DNA of 64,000 bases from Chrysoperla carnea (GCF_905475395.1 NC_058338.1:91993435-92057434), one strand, 5' to 3'; counted from the first letter of the stretch, positions 29,618 through 42,105 are shown. The notes: generated from the sequence alone by a model not told the origin. Numbers and translations: made by a program.

Positions 29618-29969
29618 TATCTCTACAGCTCTATCTCTTTAATTAACTAAATTTATAATAAATTTTAAGCTTCTAACTAATTTAAATCTAATTTTATAAA
29701 TAATAAAATTAATGATATTTTCTATAAAGGATACTTTATTTTGATCAACAAACTTTCAAATTTTTACATTTAACCACTGTTTGATTTAATTCAATCCTAT
29801 TTATTTTGAAAGAAAAAAATGGATAATTTATCCTTTTCTAAAATTTTTGGACACTGCGGTTCCAAACTCAATGTATTAATTACATTTTCACTAAAAGTAT
29901 AACAAAAAAATTGTGATTGAAACATTTTTATACATGAATTGGCACCTCCAATGTTATGAAACGATGGTT

Positions 29970-31057
29970 TTAGTATAATTGAGTCCATGATTGCACGGCA
30001 GGGGTATTTGGTGGTGTTGGACATTTATCAACATTATCAACATAATCAAATGTAAATAATCTTTTACTTCTACTAAAACATTTTGGACAAGAGGATAATT
30101 TTTTTAAGACTTCTCGAGTTAATCCCAAATTCTAAAATTATAATATATTTTCTGTAAAATAAATGCTTTAATTGTAAATATATACAGATATATCTCACAA
30201 ATTACTCATCAGATGAACTCGGAGAAACATTTTTTTAGGACAAAGGTCGAAATAAGAACAGTGTAACCTAGGCATGTTGCCTAAATTTTTTTATCACTTC
30301 AGGTGAAGAATTTTTACTGCACGAATAGAAAAGTGAAGTTGGTTTTTGAAAATCTTTAGAAGTACGCAAAATATGAACGTCTAAAATTCCTAATTAAACA
30401 AAGAGAAAGATATAGGTTAGTGACGTCATTGTCCGATATCACCATAGAGATACATATAAAATACATATAAAACTTTGTTTTTGCTAAAAAGAGATGGGCA
30501 ACAATCTTTGAATGCTTATAACTTCTTCTTTTCTTTAATCAATTTTAATTTCACTTTCAAATTTTGTCATGGTATCAAGTCTAATTTTACATTTTTATGC
30601 GTAATATGGCAAAATCGACATCAGGAAACTACCGTATTGCCCATCAGATGAATTCTAAAAAAAATTTGTTTGGGATAAAGGTCGAAATGAGATAGAACAG
30701 TGTACTTGATCCCCTTACCTACATTTTTCTTTAATTGCTGATTTATTTTTGAATTTATTACATTTTGACTCATCAACTCTCGATTATAAAAAAATAGGTA
30801 CTTTAAGGGACATATCCCTGTTTCGGACTTGGACTTAACTTTAACAGGTAGGTATATTTTGAGTAATGTTTAATACGTACAAATCCATTAGTTCTAATTT
30901 GTTGATTCATAGTTGCTTCTGTGGGCGCAGTTAATCTTTCAATTAATGCGTCAACTTCAGCTGGTAATAATGTCGTCTTAACTTTCATGGGTTCGGATAA
31001 TTCACGATGAAGTTCCTCATTGATCCATATATTTTCGTAGAATGGATTTTTAATATC
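29970..31057 (-). CDS. Unrecognised protein, two C-terminal exons
   Basis: Two exons splice in phase 0: 31057-30881 (59 codons, acceptor after tttaatttttag, donor gtacgt) and 30131-29970 (53 codons plus TAA). The first begins D-I-K-N-P-F-Y-E-N-I-W-I-N-E-E-L and contains E-R-L-T-A-P-T-E-A-T. The second has a C-P-K-C pair and a proline-rich end (C-P-T-P-P-N-T-P). I do not recognise the family. No 5' exon or start was found between 31058 and the NSUN7 stop at 31711. An internal ATG at residue 24 exists. Because NSUN7 exon 9 also ends in phase 0, these could be alternative 3' exons of NSUN7; equally they could be a separate small gene whose first exon I cannot see. Splice sites and codon-like composition are convincing, function is unknown. 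Confidence 0.55.
30220..30740. repeat. Dispersed repeat, copy 1 (second at 33465-33840)
   Basis: Blocks such as 'gaaaagtgaagttggttttt', 'aaaattcctaattaaacaaa' and 'ggttagtgacgtcatt' recur in the same order at 33465-33840. It occupies the intron of the unrecognised gene. Confidence 0.7.
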
Positions 31058-31710
31058 CTAAAAATTAAAGTGAACAATTTGTTTAATTTTCTATTCAAAA
31101 ATTGGAAGAACTACTTGTCCCTTCACGTAAATTTTTACCGTATATACTTCCTAAAAATAGTGATGGATATTTTAAATTACTATTTCTAAAAGCATTCAGT
31201 TTATAATTTCAGCTTTGTAACAATAAATAAATAAAAAAACATTAAATAAAAAAATATTTTTTATTTTATTATTCAAATAAATTCATACAAAACATTTTTC
31301 ATGTAAAGATTTTAACAATTATGTAAAAAAATATAAGAAATTAACAAAATAAAATTATTAAACAATAAAAAAAATTGATGATACAATATGAAATAAAAAA
31401 ATCTTGCCTATAAATTTAACTTTTTCTTTTATTAATTATAAATAAGTTTTTATTTAATCGCACATGGTACTGCGCATGTTACAAGCATTGCGCAACTGAA
31501 AACGTATGACGTAAAAGACACTTAATCGGCTACATTGAACAAACCTAAAGTAATAATAACGACATAACGAACTTTTTTAAGCGTAATTTTAATTCTAATA
31601 ATAAACTTAATAAAGAAACTTTTACATGTCAAATGCGTTCAATGTCGCAAGTTCAAATAAGATTTTAAGTACTTTGTAAACATTTATAAAAAATTCAAAA
31701 AAATTATTTT

Positions 31711-34700
31711 TTATATTAAACGAGCAAATTTTGGCATGACAACAGTATTCACATGTAATGGAACTGAAATTTTCTTTTTACGGGTTGGCGCGGAACGAGT
31801 TAAACGTAATCGTGGATGTGATAAACAACTATCACTTAAGACTCCAATGGAGGATGTTGAACTATCTTGTTTCGTTTTTTCATCATTTGAAATATTATCA
31901 TTGTGATGTGTCATAATATGTTTTGTGGTTTCTTTCCACCATCGAAGAGCTCGTGGCAATTGTGGAGATGTTTGTGGACGATAATGACGCCGTGGACATA
32001 AATTATCTTTAGAGGAACTATTTTGTAAATTTAACAGTTTATTATAACGGCATTTTGAAGCATATGTTTGTGCTCCAATTCGTGCAATTAGATCACCCTG
32101 AAAATAAATAGTTTTTATATCAGTATTCTAATTAAATATGTTCCAAAAAATGAAGGTAATTTGGGATTAAAACTTACAAAGTATGTTGAGGATTCAAAAT
32201 TGGGCCTTGAGGATTTATTAAGGAATTATTATACAATCACAAATTGATTAAAAACTCAATAAAAAATCCGTTGGGATTCTAAAAAGTGCTATTAAGTGTC
32301 ATTGTCTTATTAAATTATTATTTTGGTGACCAAAAGTCTGAGAGATACATATATTATCTAGCTAAAATTCGTTAAACGAATATTTCTTCTTTAAAAATTT
32401 TATTAAAACAAATATTTTAATCAGAATTATCTAGTTAGAAAATACTTATCAACATAAGTTTATATGAACAAAAGTCCATAAAAGTTTTTCCAAAAAAGCC
32501 CGTGTTCTTCGGTTTTTGTTTAACTATAATAAATAAGTCAAATCCTACATTAAAATCGATGTAAAGCTACTTTTTTAGTATGTTATTAAGATCCCTTTCA
32601 GGAGTGTGAAATCATGTTTTGTAACTGCAAAATTTTCGGACTTTTTTCAGTTTTTGCAGTTTAATTTAAAAACTATAAGCTTTTGACATAAGATATCGGG
32701 ATCATTTTTAAAGTATATTAAATATGAAACAAGTGAAGCTAACCCACAGTTCCGTATGTCTAATAGTTTTTGAGATACGATGCTTGAAAAATTTCAGAAA
32801 TGCTAAAATTTTGAGTTTTGCTTATGCTAAACCGTTAAAGATAGAACAAAAGTTTTAATGCAAAAAATGTTCCTTATACCAAAATAAACAACTTTTGATT
32901 GAAAAGTTTCTTTTTTCGTAAACATCATTGTTTTCCCGTATAGGGGCTAATTACTTAGGGCAAAACTTTGTTGTACATTTTCTCCAAAAATATAAAAAAT
33001 AGAAAGCTGAAAATTTGTAGGTAGCTTCAACTTGCGAGCCTTATAAATCATTTTTGAAAAAAATAAAAAAAAGTTTTCTAGAAAATATTTCGAAAAATTT
33101 TCGCACAAATGGGAACGGAATGCGATATAAAGCTTCTTTGTTGACTCATGGGGTGAAACAGGTCGTTGGAAACTCGTTTGGGAAAGTTAGCTTCAAACGA
33201 AAAGATAGCGTACGGAGCTTATCGTCAGAAGAACACATCATGTAACGTATAACTATTAAAAAAGGATTGTTTTCTAAAGAAGATTTGTCTAAAAAGATGG
33301 TCAACCGGGACCCTCAAAAATGAGTAAATTTTAATTTTTTGTGACCTAACATAATTACTATTTTTTTACTGGCGTATAATTAGGATTCATGAAAGTAGTG
33401 AAATCAAACAGAAAAAATTACAAATGCTAAATTTAAAAAAAGTAACAAATTATTGAATCTTTAATTTTCAGGATAGGCATGTTGATTACATTTTTTTATC
33501 GTTTCAGGTGAAGAATTATCACTGCATGGGCAGAAAAGTGAAGTTGGTTTTTGAAATTGTTTTGAAGTACGCAAGATATGAACGTTTAAAATTCCTAATT
33601 AAACAAAGAGGAAAACATAGGTTAGTGACGTCATTACTCGATATCACCATAGAGATTACATTTAAAACTTTGTTTTGCTAATAGGAGATGGGCAACTATC
33701 TTTGAATGCTTTCTTCTTCATTTTTTAATAAATTTTAATTTCACTTTCAAATTTTGTCATGGTATCAAGTCTGGTTTTACATTTTTATGCTCAATATCAG
33801 GCAACTACCGTTTTGGCAAAAATTTTTGGACCAATGTTCATAATGCCTGAAAAATATTTTTAGTTAAATCTAAAGTCTTACCTCTGAGATAACACTCTTC
33901 TTTTTATTTTTATTTGGAAGTTTAGGCTGTGATTCCTCTTTCTTCTTAACAGCTTTACTGGATACTGTTTTTTTCGCCGACGAATCCTTATTATCTACTC
34001 CAAATAATCCACGTGATTCAGCAATGTTTATCATATATTTATCATTTAAATGAGTTAAATCCTAAATATAGTTAAAAATGAAAATTAGTAGGGAGAAAAC
34101 ATTAAGGAAGAAGACAAGGAAGGATTATTAGGTTTTTAATAGGGTATTATCGTTAGCCAAAAATAAATCATGAAATTTGAAAAAAGTTAAAAATTATGTA
34201 AAAATATACTAAAATATTCTGATTTCGAGTCATAAAAGTACTCTTTTCTTTTAAAATATTAAAATTAAAAATCGTAATTTTTAAACTGTATACCACGTGA
34301 CATCAGTTAGTTCAGTGTAGACAGTTGGGTATAATATATACATAGATAATAAGTATTTATATTTATTATAATCAGATGTCTATGAATATATCTGTCAAAA
34401 TTATTTGTGTTATTTCGTATAGTGATACCCATATTACGTCATAAAATTGGATGCCCGCGTTTTTGACAGTTTAAAAAAGGTTTAAAATTTAATTTAAGTT
34501 TTGGCAAGAAAGCGTGTGTATTTTTCCGAAATAAATTTTTGGTGGCTTTTTATTAACAAAATCAACATTTTGAAGTACTTTTTCAAAAATAGTGGAATAC
34601 CCTATTACAGGTTTATATTTCATATAGCGGAATTTATTGCCCGAATAAAAACTTATTGCATGGTAAATTTAGTTCTATCTACCTTGATATCTATTAAATC

Positions 34701-37700
34701 TATATTCAATATAGGTACCTTTCGTTTCAGCAATGCTAAATAACATCCTTCTTCCTTTAAAATAGAACAGCAATCTGCCGTTGAGCAAATTTCTGGTAAT
34801 GTCGCTTCTTCAAATACATCGCAGTCTGGAATCTAAGAATCAAAACCTACTGTTAAAATATTCTAATACCCTGGTGGAAAAAATATTTGAATAGAGAAGA
34901 AGTCTTAATGAGTCTTAGAAACTCTGAAAAAGTCTTAGGAACTCTGAATAACTCTGAATTTCTAAACGTTTTTGGACTGCCTAATTCAGACTTAATAAAT
35001 CCGGATAACTCGGAATTAGACATTCCAAAAACGTTGATAAATTCGGAGTTATTCAGAGTTACTAAGACTTTTTCAGAGTTTCTAAGACTCATTAAGACTG
35101 ATTCTTCCTTCAAATATTTTTTCCAAAAGGGAAGGTAATTCTTCAGATTTGCATAATTTTTAATTTAACTAAGATGTGAAGTTTCGTTGGTATAAGAAAA
35201 ATCCTTTCTAAAATATAATTGTTAATCTATTCTTATCCCGTTTCTGTGTCTAATAGTATCGAAAAAGATAGAGATACGGCATGAATATTCCATTTTATAC
35301 TTATTGCAAACTCATGTCGAATCGAAAAATATTACTGCGGTTAAGGCTAGTACATTCAAAATAATTTTCAATTCAAAAGAACTTGTGACTCACTTCAAGA
35401 TCTCTATACGGATCAATTTCTGAATCCAATTTTTCCGCTACAAATGAAAAACGTTTATATTCCGATGTTTTAAATTCTTCATCTTCATTTTCCAAAGTAT
35501 TTGCATTATTATCAGCATTTTCTTTTACATCAAGTTGTTGTTGATCATTATTTTCATCATTATTATTAATATCCATGTAATTATCACTGGCTACTTTATA
35601 TGGCATAGGGATTAATTTCCCCTGTTGTTCTGCATGGCGTTCACGGGTAAAACGATTTACTTCATACACAACACGTTTAACCATATGTTGATTTTCGGCT
35701 TCGACCACAGAATGTGTTTCATATAATACAAATTGAATCTAAAAAAAAATTGTTTCAAAATTTTATGTCCCAAATTTGCATTACCAGGTTTTTTTGCCAA
35801 AACTGAGACCTCAATTATTTCTAACGAGAAGGACAACTGACAAAAGCGCTCATCGCAAACCATAGCACGCCGTGGATACAGTTTGGGGCGATCCTTGAGG
35901 TACACACGAATAACTTCCCAGCATAATAAAAAGTTATAAAAAATTTAAAAAATAAAAACTCAACCGACTCGATCGAATGTTATGAAATTTTTTTCGGATC
36001 ATATTGCCGTTAATATGCTTCGATGGGCACCTCAACGAAGTCGATATTATTTTTGTTCGCGCGATATCGATGACGAAAAAAATGTCTACGGACGTACACA
36101 CACATACTTCTTCTCAAAATTAGTGTTAATACCTTACCCTAACCATGAAACGTAAAAATATGTTGAAAATTTCGATTTCGAAAATCAGACCCATTACAAT
36201 AACTTCCTATAGTGGTAAGTGAAAAAAAAAATAGTGCCAGTCAGACGTCGGAATAGACAGAACATACGTTGGTGAAGTGCTAGGAAGAAAAAGGAAAATC
36301 GAGGAAAAAGCTGGACAAAAAATATGACTCTCTTGTGGCAATATTTCAGACAAAAGACTTAAAAAGCCTTACTAACATAAAACAAAAGTTTTTGAGAATT
36401 AGTCAAATTTTTTAAGTCTTTTATCTGAAATATTTCTACATGGACTGAAAACCGAGCTTTAAATTTCAAAAGCTTAGTTGAACACGAGCTCTAAATTTCC
36501 CTTGACGCTTGTGTTCAACTAACAAGTCTAAGGCGATGTTAAAAAAGGCTTCCTAGATATGGAAGTAGAAGGATCGAAGAAAATTATGTCTCAATCCCCT
36601 CAAATTTTGGAGAGATTTTTGTAGAGAGACTAACAAGAAGATGTTTGTACGCTATGTGTTGTACCTGTAACTCGTCAAATTTTACCCAAATTTGTATTAT
36701 TGGGTTGGTTTGTCAAAAGAGAGCGGTTGTCCTGAGACCTCAAACTTTGGAGATCACATATTATTTCTAAAAAGAGAACAGCAAAGCACTCATTGAGACA
36801 TAAATTTGGCGTAGAAAATGGAAATGCCTTAGTCATACTTTGCAAACCATAAAAGTTGAAGTGTTGGGAAGAAAACGGGGGAAAGATGGAGATAGCCGGA
36901 TAAAAAATAAGTCTGAAAACCGAGCTTTATTTCAAAACTTCTTTGATGGTCGTGCTCATCTTAGAAGTTCAAGGGCATGTTGAATAAAGCTTTGTACAAA
37001 TAAGGAAGTAGAAGGAGCGAAGAAAATAAATCTCCATATATCCCCTCAAATTTTGGAGTGATTGGCTAACAAGAAGGTATTTGCACAATGTGTATTGTAG
37101 CTGCAGCTTGTCAAATTTTATAAAAAGCAAAAACAAGATCCTATGTTTTTCTCACAGCTTTAGTAACTTACTTGAGGTCTTGACATAGCAAATTTTAGTG
37201 TTAAGCGTTGTTCTTCTAAAATTGCAACCACACGTTTTCGGCCATCTTCGTTAATATCTGATTCGGTTAAAACTTGAAGCATTGATAAATCACCTCCACG
37301 ACTGCATACCTAAAATAAAAATTTTCAATAAAAAAACGTATATTATGAAATATTGTGCTCAACTGGCTTACGTACTAAGTCAATTGGATCCGTTACAGCT
37401 GAGTAACTATTTGGTGGAGTTGCAAAAACAGCGGTAACATGTTCCAGAAAACTACTATCTGGTGAAACATCGACTAATCGTTCAGCATAAACATTTATAT
37501 TATCCGCTCCGATATTATTCATATAATTTTCAAATTCTTGTTTTCTGGAATAAATAGCAGAATAGTTAATAGAATCATGAAATTGAATTGCTGAAAAATG
37601 CTGAAAATGCTGCAAGACTTTTTTTGTCCACTAAGAATAAATCGGTTGGATAAAAGTTTCAAAACACAATAAAAATTAATTATTATTTTTATAAAATAAT

Positions 37701-40700
37701 TTTAGTAAAGTTAGGCATTCAATCACGTGTCAGCAAACACCAATCAGAAAGTATTACGTCACGCTATGACAAACGCTGTGTAAATAACATTACATTTTAA
37801 TAGAATGAAGCAGGTTTCTTGATTACAATTGCTTAAACTTGCATGTACAAAAATAATTGTATGCGAAATCGTGATGTCATTCAAGACGCCATGATACTCT
37901 ACACTAATACTTTTTTGGTGTAAATCAGATATTAATGTAACGTATAAACTAATTTTTCAAATTTAGGACAAAAGCGTATTGGCTAAGGATAAGCGTTCAA
38001 GGAAGTTGATACTATAATTTCAAAAATTACATTTTTAACCAACCTTGATCCGGCTCCAAATGCATATAATTTCGTAATATTTGAATTTTTTGATAATAAT
38101 GATCCAAGATAAGCTGTTGCTCGTGGTGAATTAATATGTGTTTGAATCACAGATCCAACTAATTCTAATTCTAATAATAATTTAGTAAATACCACTGGAC
38201 CCAAACAAAATGCACGATCCTTGAAGAAACAATCAATTAGATCTTGAAGAAAAAATATTTGAAGAAAGAATAAGTCTTAATATAAGTCTTAGAAATTCTG
38301 AAAAAGTTTTAGGAACTCTGAACAATTCTGAATTTCTCAACGTTTTTGGAATGTCTAATTCAAAGTTATCCAGATTTATTAAGTCTGAATTTGATAGCCC
38401 AAAAATGTTGAGAAATTCAGAGTTATTCGGAGTTCTTAAGACAGAGTTTCTAAGATTTCTAAGAGTTTTTAACACGCTTATATTAGTTTCACGTGTATGT
38501 ATGTTTGTATGTAACTCTCTAATATCATACCCATGCATAGGACATCATGAGTTATATACATTTATTATACTACCGACCCATAACTATACTATACATATAT
38601 ACTTAGAACAAGTAACAAGCGTGTTTTTTAGTTTTTTAAACTATATTTTATTATTAAGACTTATTAAACCTTATTATTTCTTCAAATATTTTTTCCGCCA
38701 GGGTGAGTCGTCCTGGGTCGATTACCTGTACAATCATATTATTGTGATCAACTAACTCAAATTGTGATATTGCGATACGTTGCGAAGGATGAAATGCTAT
38801 AAATTGTGGACAAATTGGATCCCAACGATATTCATTTACACCAAGAGCTTCACCTTTACCTTCTTTATATTCCGTAAAGTTATTTTCATGTAAAATATCA
38901 ACTATTTCTTGTTTTTCTCTAAAACAACAGTTTTTTTATGATTGGAATCTTTTTCTATAGATTTTCTTTGGAAAATATTGCAAATAAAAAGTGATAAGTC
39001 AGTAATTGGGTATTTGCATAAAAATGATTTTGCAAAAATGGAAATTTTAGAGAGGGTTGCCCGATTATTTAAACATATAAATGATTTCAAAAGTGGGCAT
39101 ATTTAACATTGGTCTTATGGGAAAACGGTAATAATGGATATGTTTTCATAGATTTTTCCAAAACTAGTCGGTGGAAATTAAAAAAAAAAAAAAAAAAAAC
39201 TATTTAAATTAAAGTTAAAACCTTAATAAATTATTGAAAACAAAAAAAAAAAAGACGTTGTGTCCGATTAATTACGGATGGGGACACAAATTTAAAAAAT
39301 ATATATTTTCAATTTTTATGGTGAATTATTTTATAACAACATAGGACGAAAATTATGATTAAATTTTCGGATATCTGAAGTAATTTTCTAAATATCGAAA
39401 TTGAAAATTTTGTTTAATTGTTTAGCTTTCGATATTTCGAAAACCAAGACAGATATTGAAAAATTTTATTCTTATTTTTCGTTTAGATTCATGAAATTAT
39501 AATAAAATTTATCATCAAAGTTGAAAATAAGGTACAAATAATTCCAACCACAAGTCTAAACTATTCAATGGATTGGAAAATCTTAAAATTACCCAATTTA
39601 CTCTATCTGTACAGTGTAACCCAACATATATTTTATCTGTACAGTGTGTATTAAGCTTTTCTTGCGCACATTTTCCAAGTAGCCTGGTACATTCTGTACT
39701 TATATGTAATTTTGGAATTGTAAACATACTTAACTATGTACGTGTTTATCCAACATGTGACAGAAGTAGTTTCTGCGGCATTGGCCACGCGTTCATCTTG
39801 TAAATGCGGTGGTAAAAGTTGACTTAATCTGTAAAAATTTGAAAATTGCACAAAGTTAATAATATTTTGGAAGTCTATTTGGACGAGTTTGAGGAGTAAA
39901 GAGAATGAGAGTTAGAGATAATTCGTTTGGAAATTTCAAAGATTACAATCCAACTATTGCACTTATAGTACAGTAAAAGATATAACAAAAATCAGCTAAT
40001 TAAGGAAAATGAAATAAGCCGCTTACTTTTTGCTAAAACTTGCTAAAGCGTTTCTTAGATGTCAAATATTATGACTTAAAAAATTAATAAATATGCAACT
40101 TGTATTTCGTATATGTTATACATGTATAAGATTGTGATTTTCATAGCTGAGTGTTTGTCAAATAATCAAAAAACTCTTATAAATGTATAATATATACGCG
40201 ATACAAGTTGCCTAGTTATTAAGTTGTATAACGTAAATGTAATAAAATGCTCTAAAAGTATCATAAACTAGGCAATTTGTATGACATAATTATAATAAAA
40301 TGTTCTAAAAGTATTGTAAACTATGCAATTTGTATGACGTAAATGTAATAAAATGCTCTAAAAATATCGTAAAAGCGTCAAAAACCAAAGTTTTTTTATG
40401 TTTTCTTTTTGGAAAGCGCCGTAAAACTTTTTTGAAGCTCATTCAGCGATTAATTTTTGTACAATTAACATTATTGTTAGATCTTCCATAACGTACTGTT
40501 AAAAATCACAATTTTAAAATGAAATTATTCAAAATTTTGTCCCGCAAGAGGCCCCAAAACTTTGTTTATTATGATAAAGGAACTATCATTTACTGCAAAA
40601 AAAAAAAAAAAAAAAATGAACATTTACTATACTTGCTCAAACAGTCGGACTTAACAGCTTGTTCATGATTGACTGGACTATACTAATAAAGTTCAAGAAC

Positions 40701-40977
40701 TTTACCTTAAAGCACTATTTTTTATTCGAAGTCTTGATACAGATGCCGCTAATTTAATACGATAACGCCATAAAGCATCATCAATATCAGTTAAACCATA
40801 ATTTGCCGTGTCAATTAATATTTTCTCATGTGGATCACGTTTTGCAAATTTTCGATGATATAAATCGTATAAAAGTAACCATACTTGTGCGGTTGAATCT
40901 TGTAGTTTTGGAAACTTTTTAAAAAATGCAACATCTTTTAATGCTTGATTTAAAATGTTTTTATCTAAAAAAGACAT
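31711..40977 (-). CDS. NSUN7: NSUN7-like protein, RNA m5C methyltransferase fold lacking catalytic cysteines
   Basis: Exons: 40977-40706, 39828-39730, 38918-38726, 38219-38044, 37544-37376, 37309-37172, 35738-35394, 34832-34719, 34061-33882, 32097-31711; phases all join, 690 residues from the ATG at 40977. I recognise NSUN7 from L-L-Y-D-L-Y-H-R-K-F then R-I-K-L-A-A-S-V-S-R-L-R-I-K, from C-W-I-N-T, and from A-V-T-D-P-I-D-L-V-C-S-R-G-G. Human NSUN7 is about 718 residues and linked to sperm function. Where NSUN enzymes carry the motif IV Pro-Cys, this protein has P-P-N-S (residue 292, codon 37409-37411); where they carry Thr-Cys-Ser, it has T-H-S (residue 358, codon 35712-35714). Catalysis is therefore unlikely. 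The C-terminal third is an Asn/Glu/Lys-rich low-complexity tail. An acceptor-like site (AG, 40965-40966) just inside the ATG means the N-terminus may instead come from the exon at 42019-42441. Two palindromic MITEs sit in its introns. Confidence 0.85.
32690..33010. repeat. Dispersed repeat related to 45290-45690
   Basis: Contains 'accgttaaagatagaacaaa', 'aaataaacaacttttgattg' and 'cgtaaacatc', also found in order at 45549-45640 and, reversed, at about 54480-54590. A family of at least three copies in this window; class not determined. Confidence 0.65.
33465..33840. repeat. Dispersed repeat, copy 2 (first at 30220-30740)
   Basis: Collinear with 30220-30740, inside the NSUN7 intron between exons 33882-34061 and 31711-32097. 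Not coding. Confidence 0.7.
34869..35131. mobile_element. Palindromic MITE in NSUN7 intron (copy 1)
   Basis: A 263-bp, almost fully palindromic element. It starts CCCTGGTGGAAAAAATATTT and its right end is AAATATTTTTTCCAAAAGGG. The interior repeats 'gagtcttagaaactctgaaa' and its complement. It ends 37 nt from the 3' splice site of exon 34719-34832. Transcribed with NSUN7 it would fold into a hairpin of about 120 bp per arm. Confidence 0.8.
35750..37120. repeat. Internally duplicated intronic repeat
   Basis: In the NSUN7 intron, two diverged copies of a unit can be read. 'ggaagtagaaggatcgaaga' (about 36559) pairs with 'ggaagtagaaggagcgaaga' (about 37003), each followed by 'cccctcaaattttggag' and 'ctaacaagaag'. 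'tgagacctcaa' near 35803 and 36740 likewise begins a shared block. No coding function. Confidence 0.6.
38245..38703. mobile_element. Palindromic MITE in NSUN7 intron (copy 2) with a nested insertion
   Basis: Same family as 34869-35131: 'aaaaaatatttgaagaaa' on the left, 'tttcttcaaatattttttcc' then GCCAGGG on the right, with 'aagtcttagaaattctgaaa' inside. At about 38465-38635 the palindrome is interrupted by sequence bounded by 'aacacgctt' and 'aagcgtgtt', which looks like a second small inverted-repeat element. The right end is 22 nt from the 5' splice site of exon 38726-38918. Confidence 0.75.
38940..39480. repeat. Dispersed repeat, inverted copy at 62540-63000
   Basis: Contains 'gtggaaattaaaaaaa', 'ggggacacaaatttaaaaaa' and 'cgatatttcgaaaacc'; the reverse complements occur in order at about 62540-62990. 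Part of the left end ('gtgggcatatttaacattgg') also appears near 63850. Located in an NSUN7 intron. Confidence 0.6.
40221..40380. repeat. Tandem repeat, unit about 53 bp, about 3 copies
   Basis: Successive units share 'tttgtatgac', 'taataaaatg', 'tctaaaa' and 'taaact', with a few differences per unit. Intronic in the NSUN7-like gene. Confidence 0.75.
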
Positions 40978-41094
40978 AATTATAATGCGAGAATTAATTT
41001 TCTAATTTTTAAATTATTAGAAAAAATTTGGCTACATCATCACATTTGTGGGGCAAGGAACCTAGGTGTTTTGGACAAAAGAACTCATGTTGTG

Positions 41095-42105
41095 AACAAT
41101 TATCACATGGAAAATTTTTGCAAGATCCCGTTTTAAAAATTCTCCTGATCGTAAAAGTGCTGGTTGCCGGTGGGTAACTCGGTAGGATATTGTTTAATCT
41201 AATTTTTAACAAATAAATAATATTGAACGAATTGCTTTGGAAAAATTTTTATTGGGTTCCAAATTTAAAAATACTGTTCTTAAAAATTTTTCTCTAAACC
41301 CTCCAGTTTTCGATTTAAAAATTCGTAAATTTTGAAAAAACGCGATTTTTACGATTTTCATCCTTCAAAAAGTGTATAAAAAATCAGATTTTTAATTTGT
41401 ATAAAATTTTTATTTGTAGTGAAAAGATTACTCAACAACATCCCTCCTATTTTTGGCCTAATTGAATTTTAAATGATTGATTGTTAATTGTTAATTGAGA
41501 CCGCGCGAAAAACCACCCAAAAATAAAGATTTTCTGTTCTATACATGCTAGAAAGAAGGAACTTTCACCAATCGACTAAAATTAAAGTCAAATCAAAAAC
41601 GGTTTTTTTCGATTTTCCGGAGGGTTTGGATTTAGGTAATGAAATTTGACTTTATTTTCAGTCGAATGGTGAAAATCGCATCTTTCTAGCATGTATGGAA
41701 CAGAAAATAGTTATTTTTGAGTGATTTGTCGAGCACTCTCTTAAAATTTAACAATCAAGCACTTAAAATGCAATCAGGCCAAAAATTTTTGGGAAATGAT
41801 ATTGAGTAAGCTTTATACAACAAAAATAAAAATTTTATACACATAAAAGATCTGATTTTTTTATACACTTTTTATTTTGAGGGATGTAATTCGTAAAAAT
41901 CGCGTTTTTACAAATTTTACGAATTTTTTACTCGAAAACTAGACGGTCTGCAGAAAAATATCTACGGACATTTTTTATTAATTTTGACTCTAATTATATG
42001 ATTAGGTTCTACAATATCCTACCGGGTTACCCTCCAACAACCTTCACTTTTACGTTCAGGAGCATTTTTTACAGGGGATTTTTCAAATGACAGATTTTCA
42101 ATGAC
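41095..42105. repeat. Large imperfect palindrome overlapping a coding exon
   Basis: Two arms of roughly 470-500 nt face each other around a centre near 41610. Matching pairs include 'atacatgctagaaag' (41541) with 'ctttctagcatgtat' (41682), and 'ggtaggatattgt' (41184) with 'acaatatcctacc' (42011). The outer part of the left arm (about 41095-41175) is an inverted, diverged copy of the last 80 nt of the exon at 42019-42441, including 'cgtaaaagtg'. It is therefore an inverted duplication of exon plus intron, or an element that absorbed the exon end. Confidence 0.75.

Noticed and set aside
42010-42032. Idea that the palindrome is a simple foldback transposon whose TIR supplies the splice donor
   Set aside because: The similarity between arms extends into the coding exon (past the donor), so a segmental inverted duplication explains it better.
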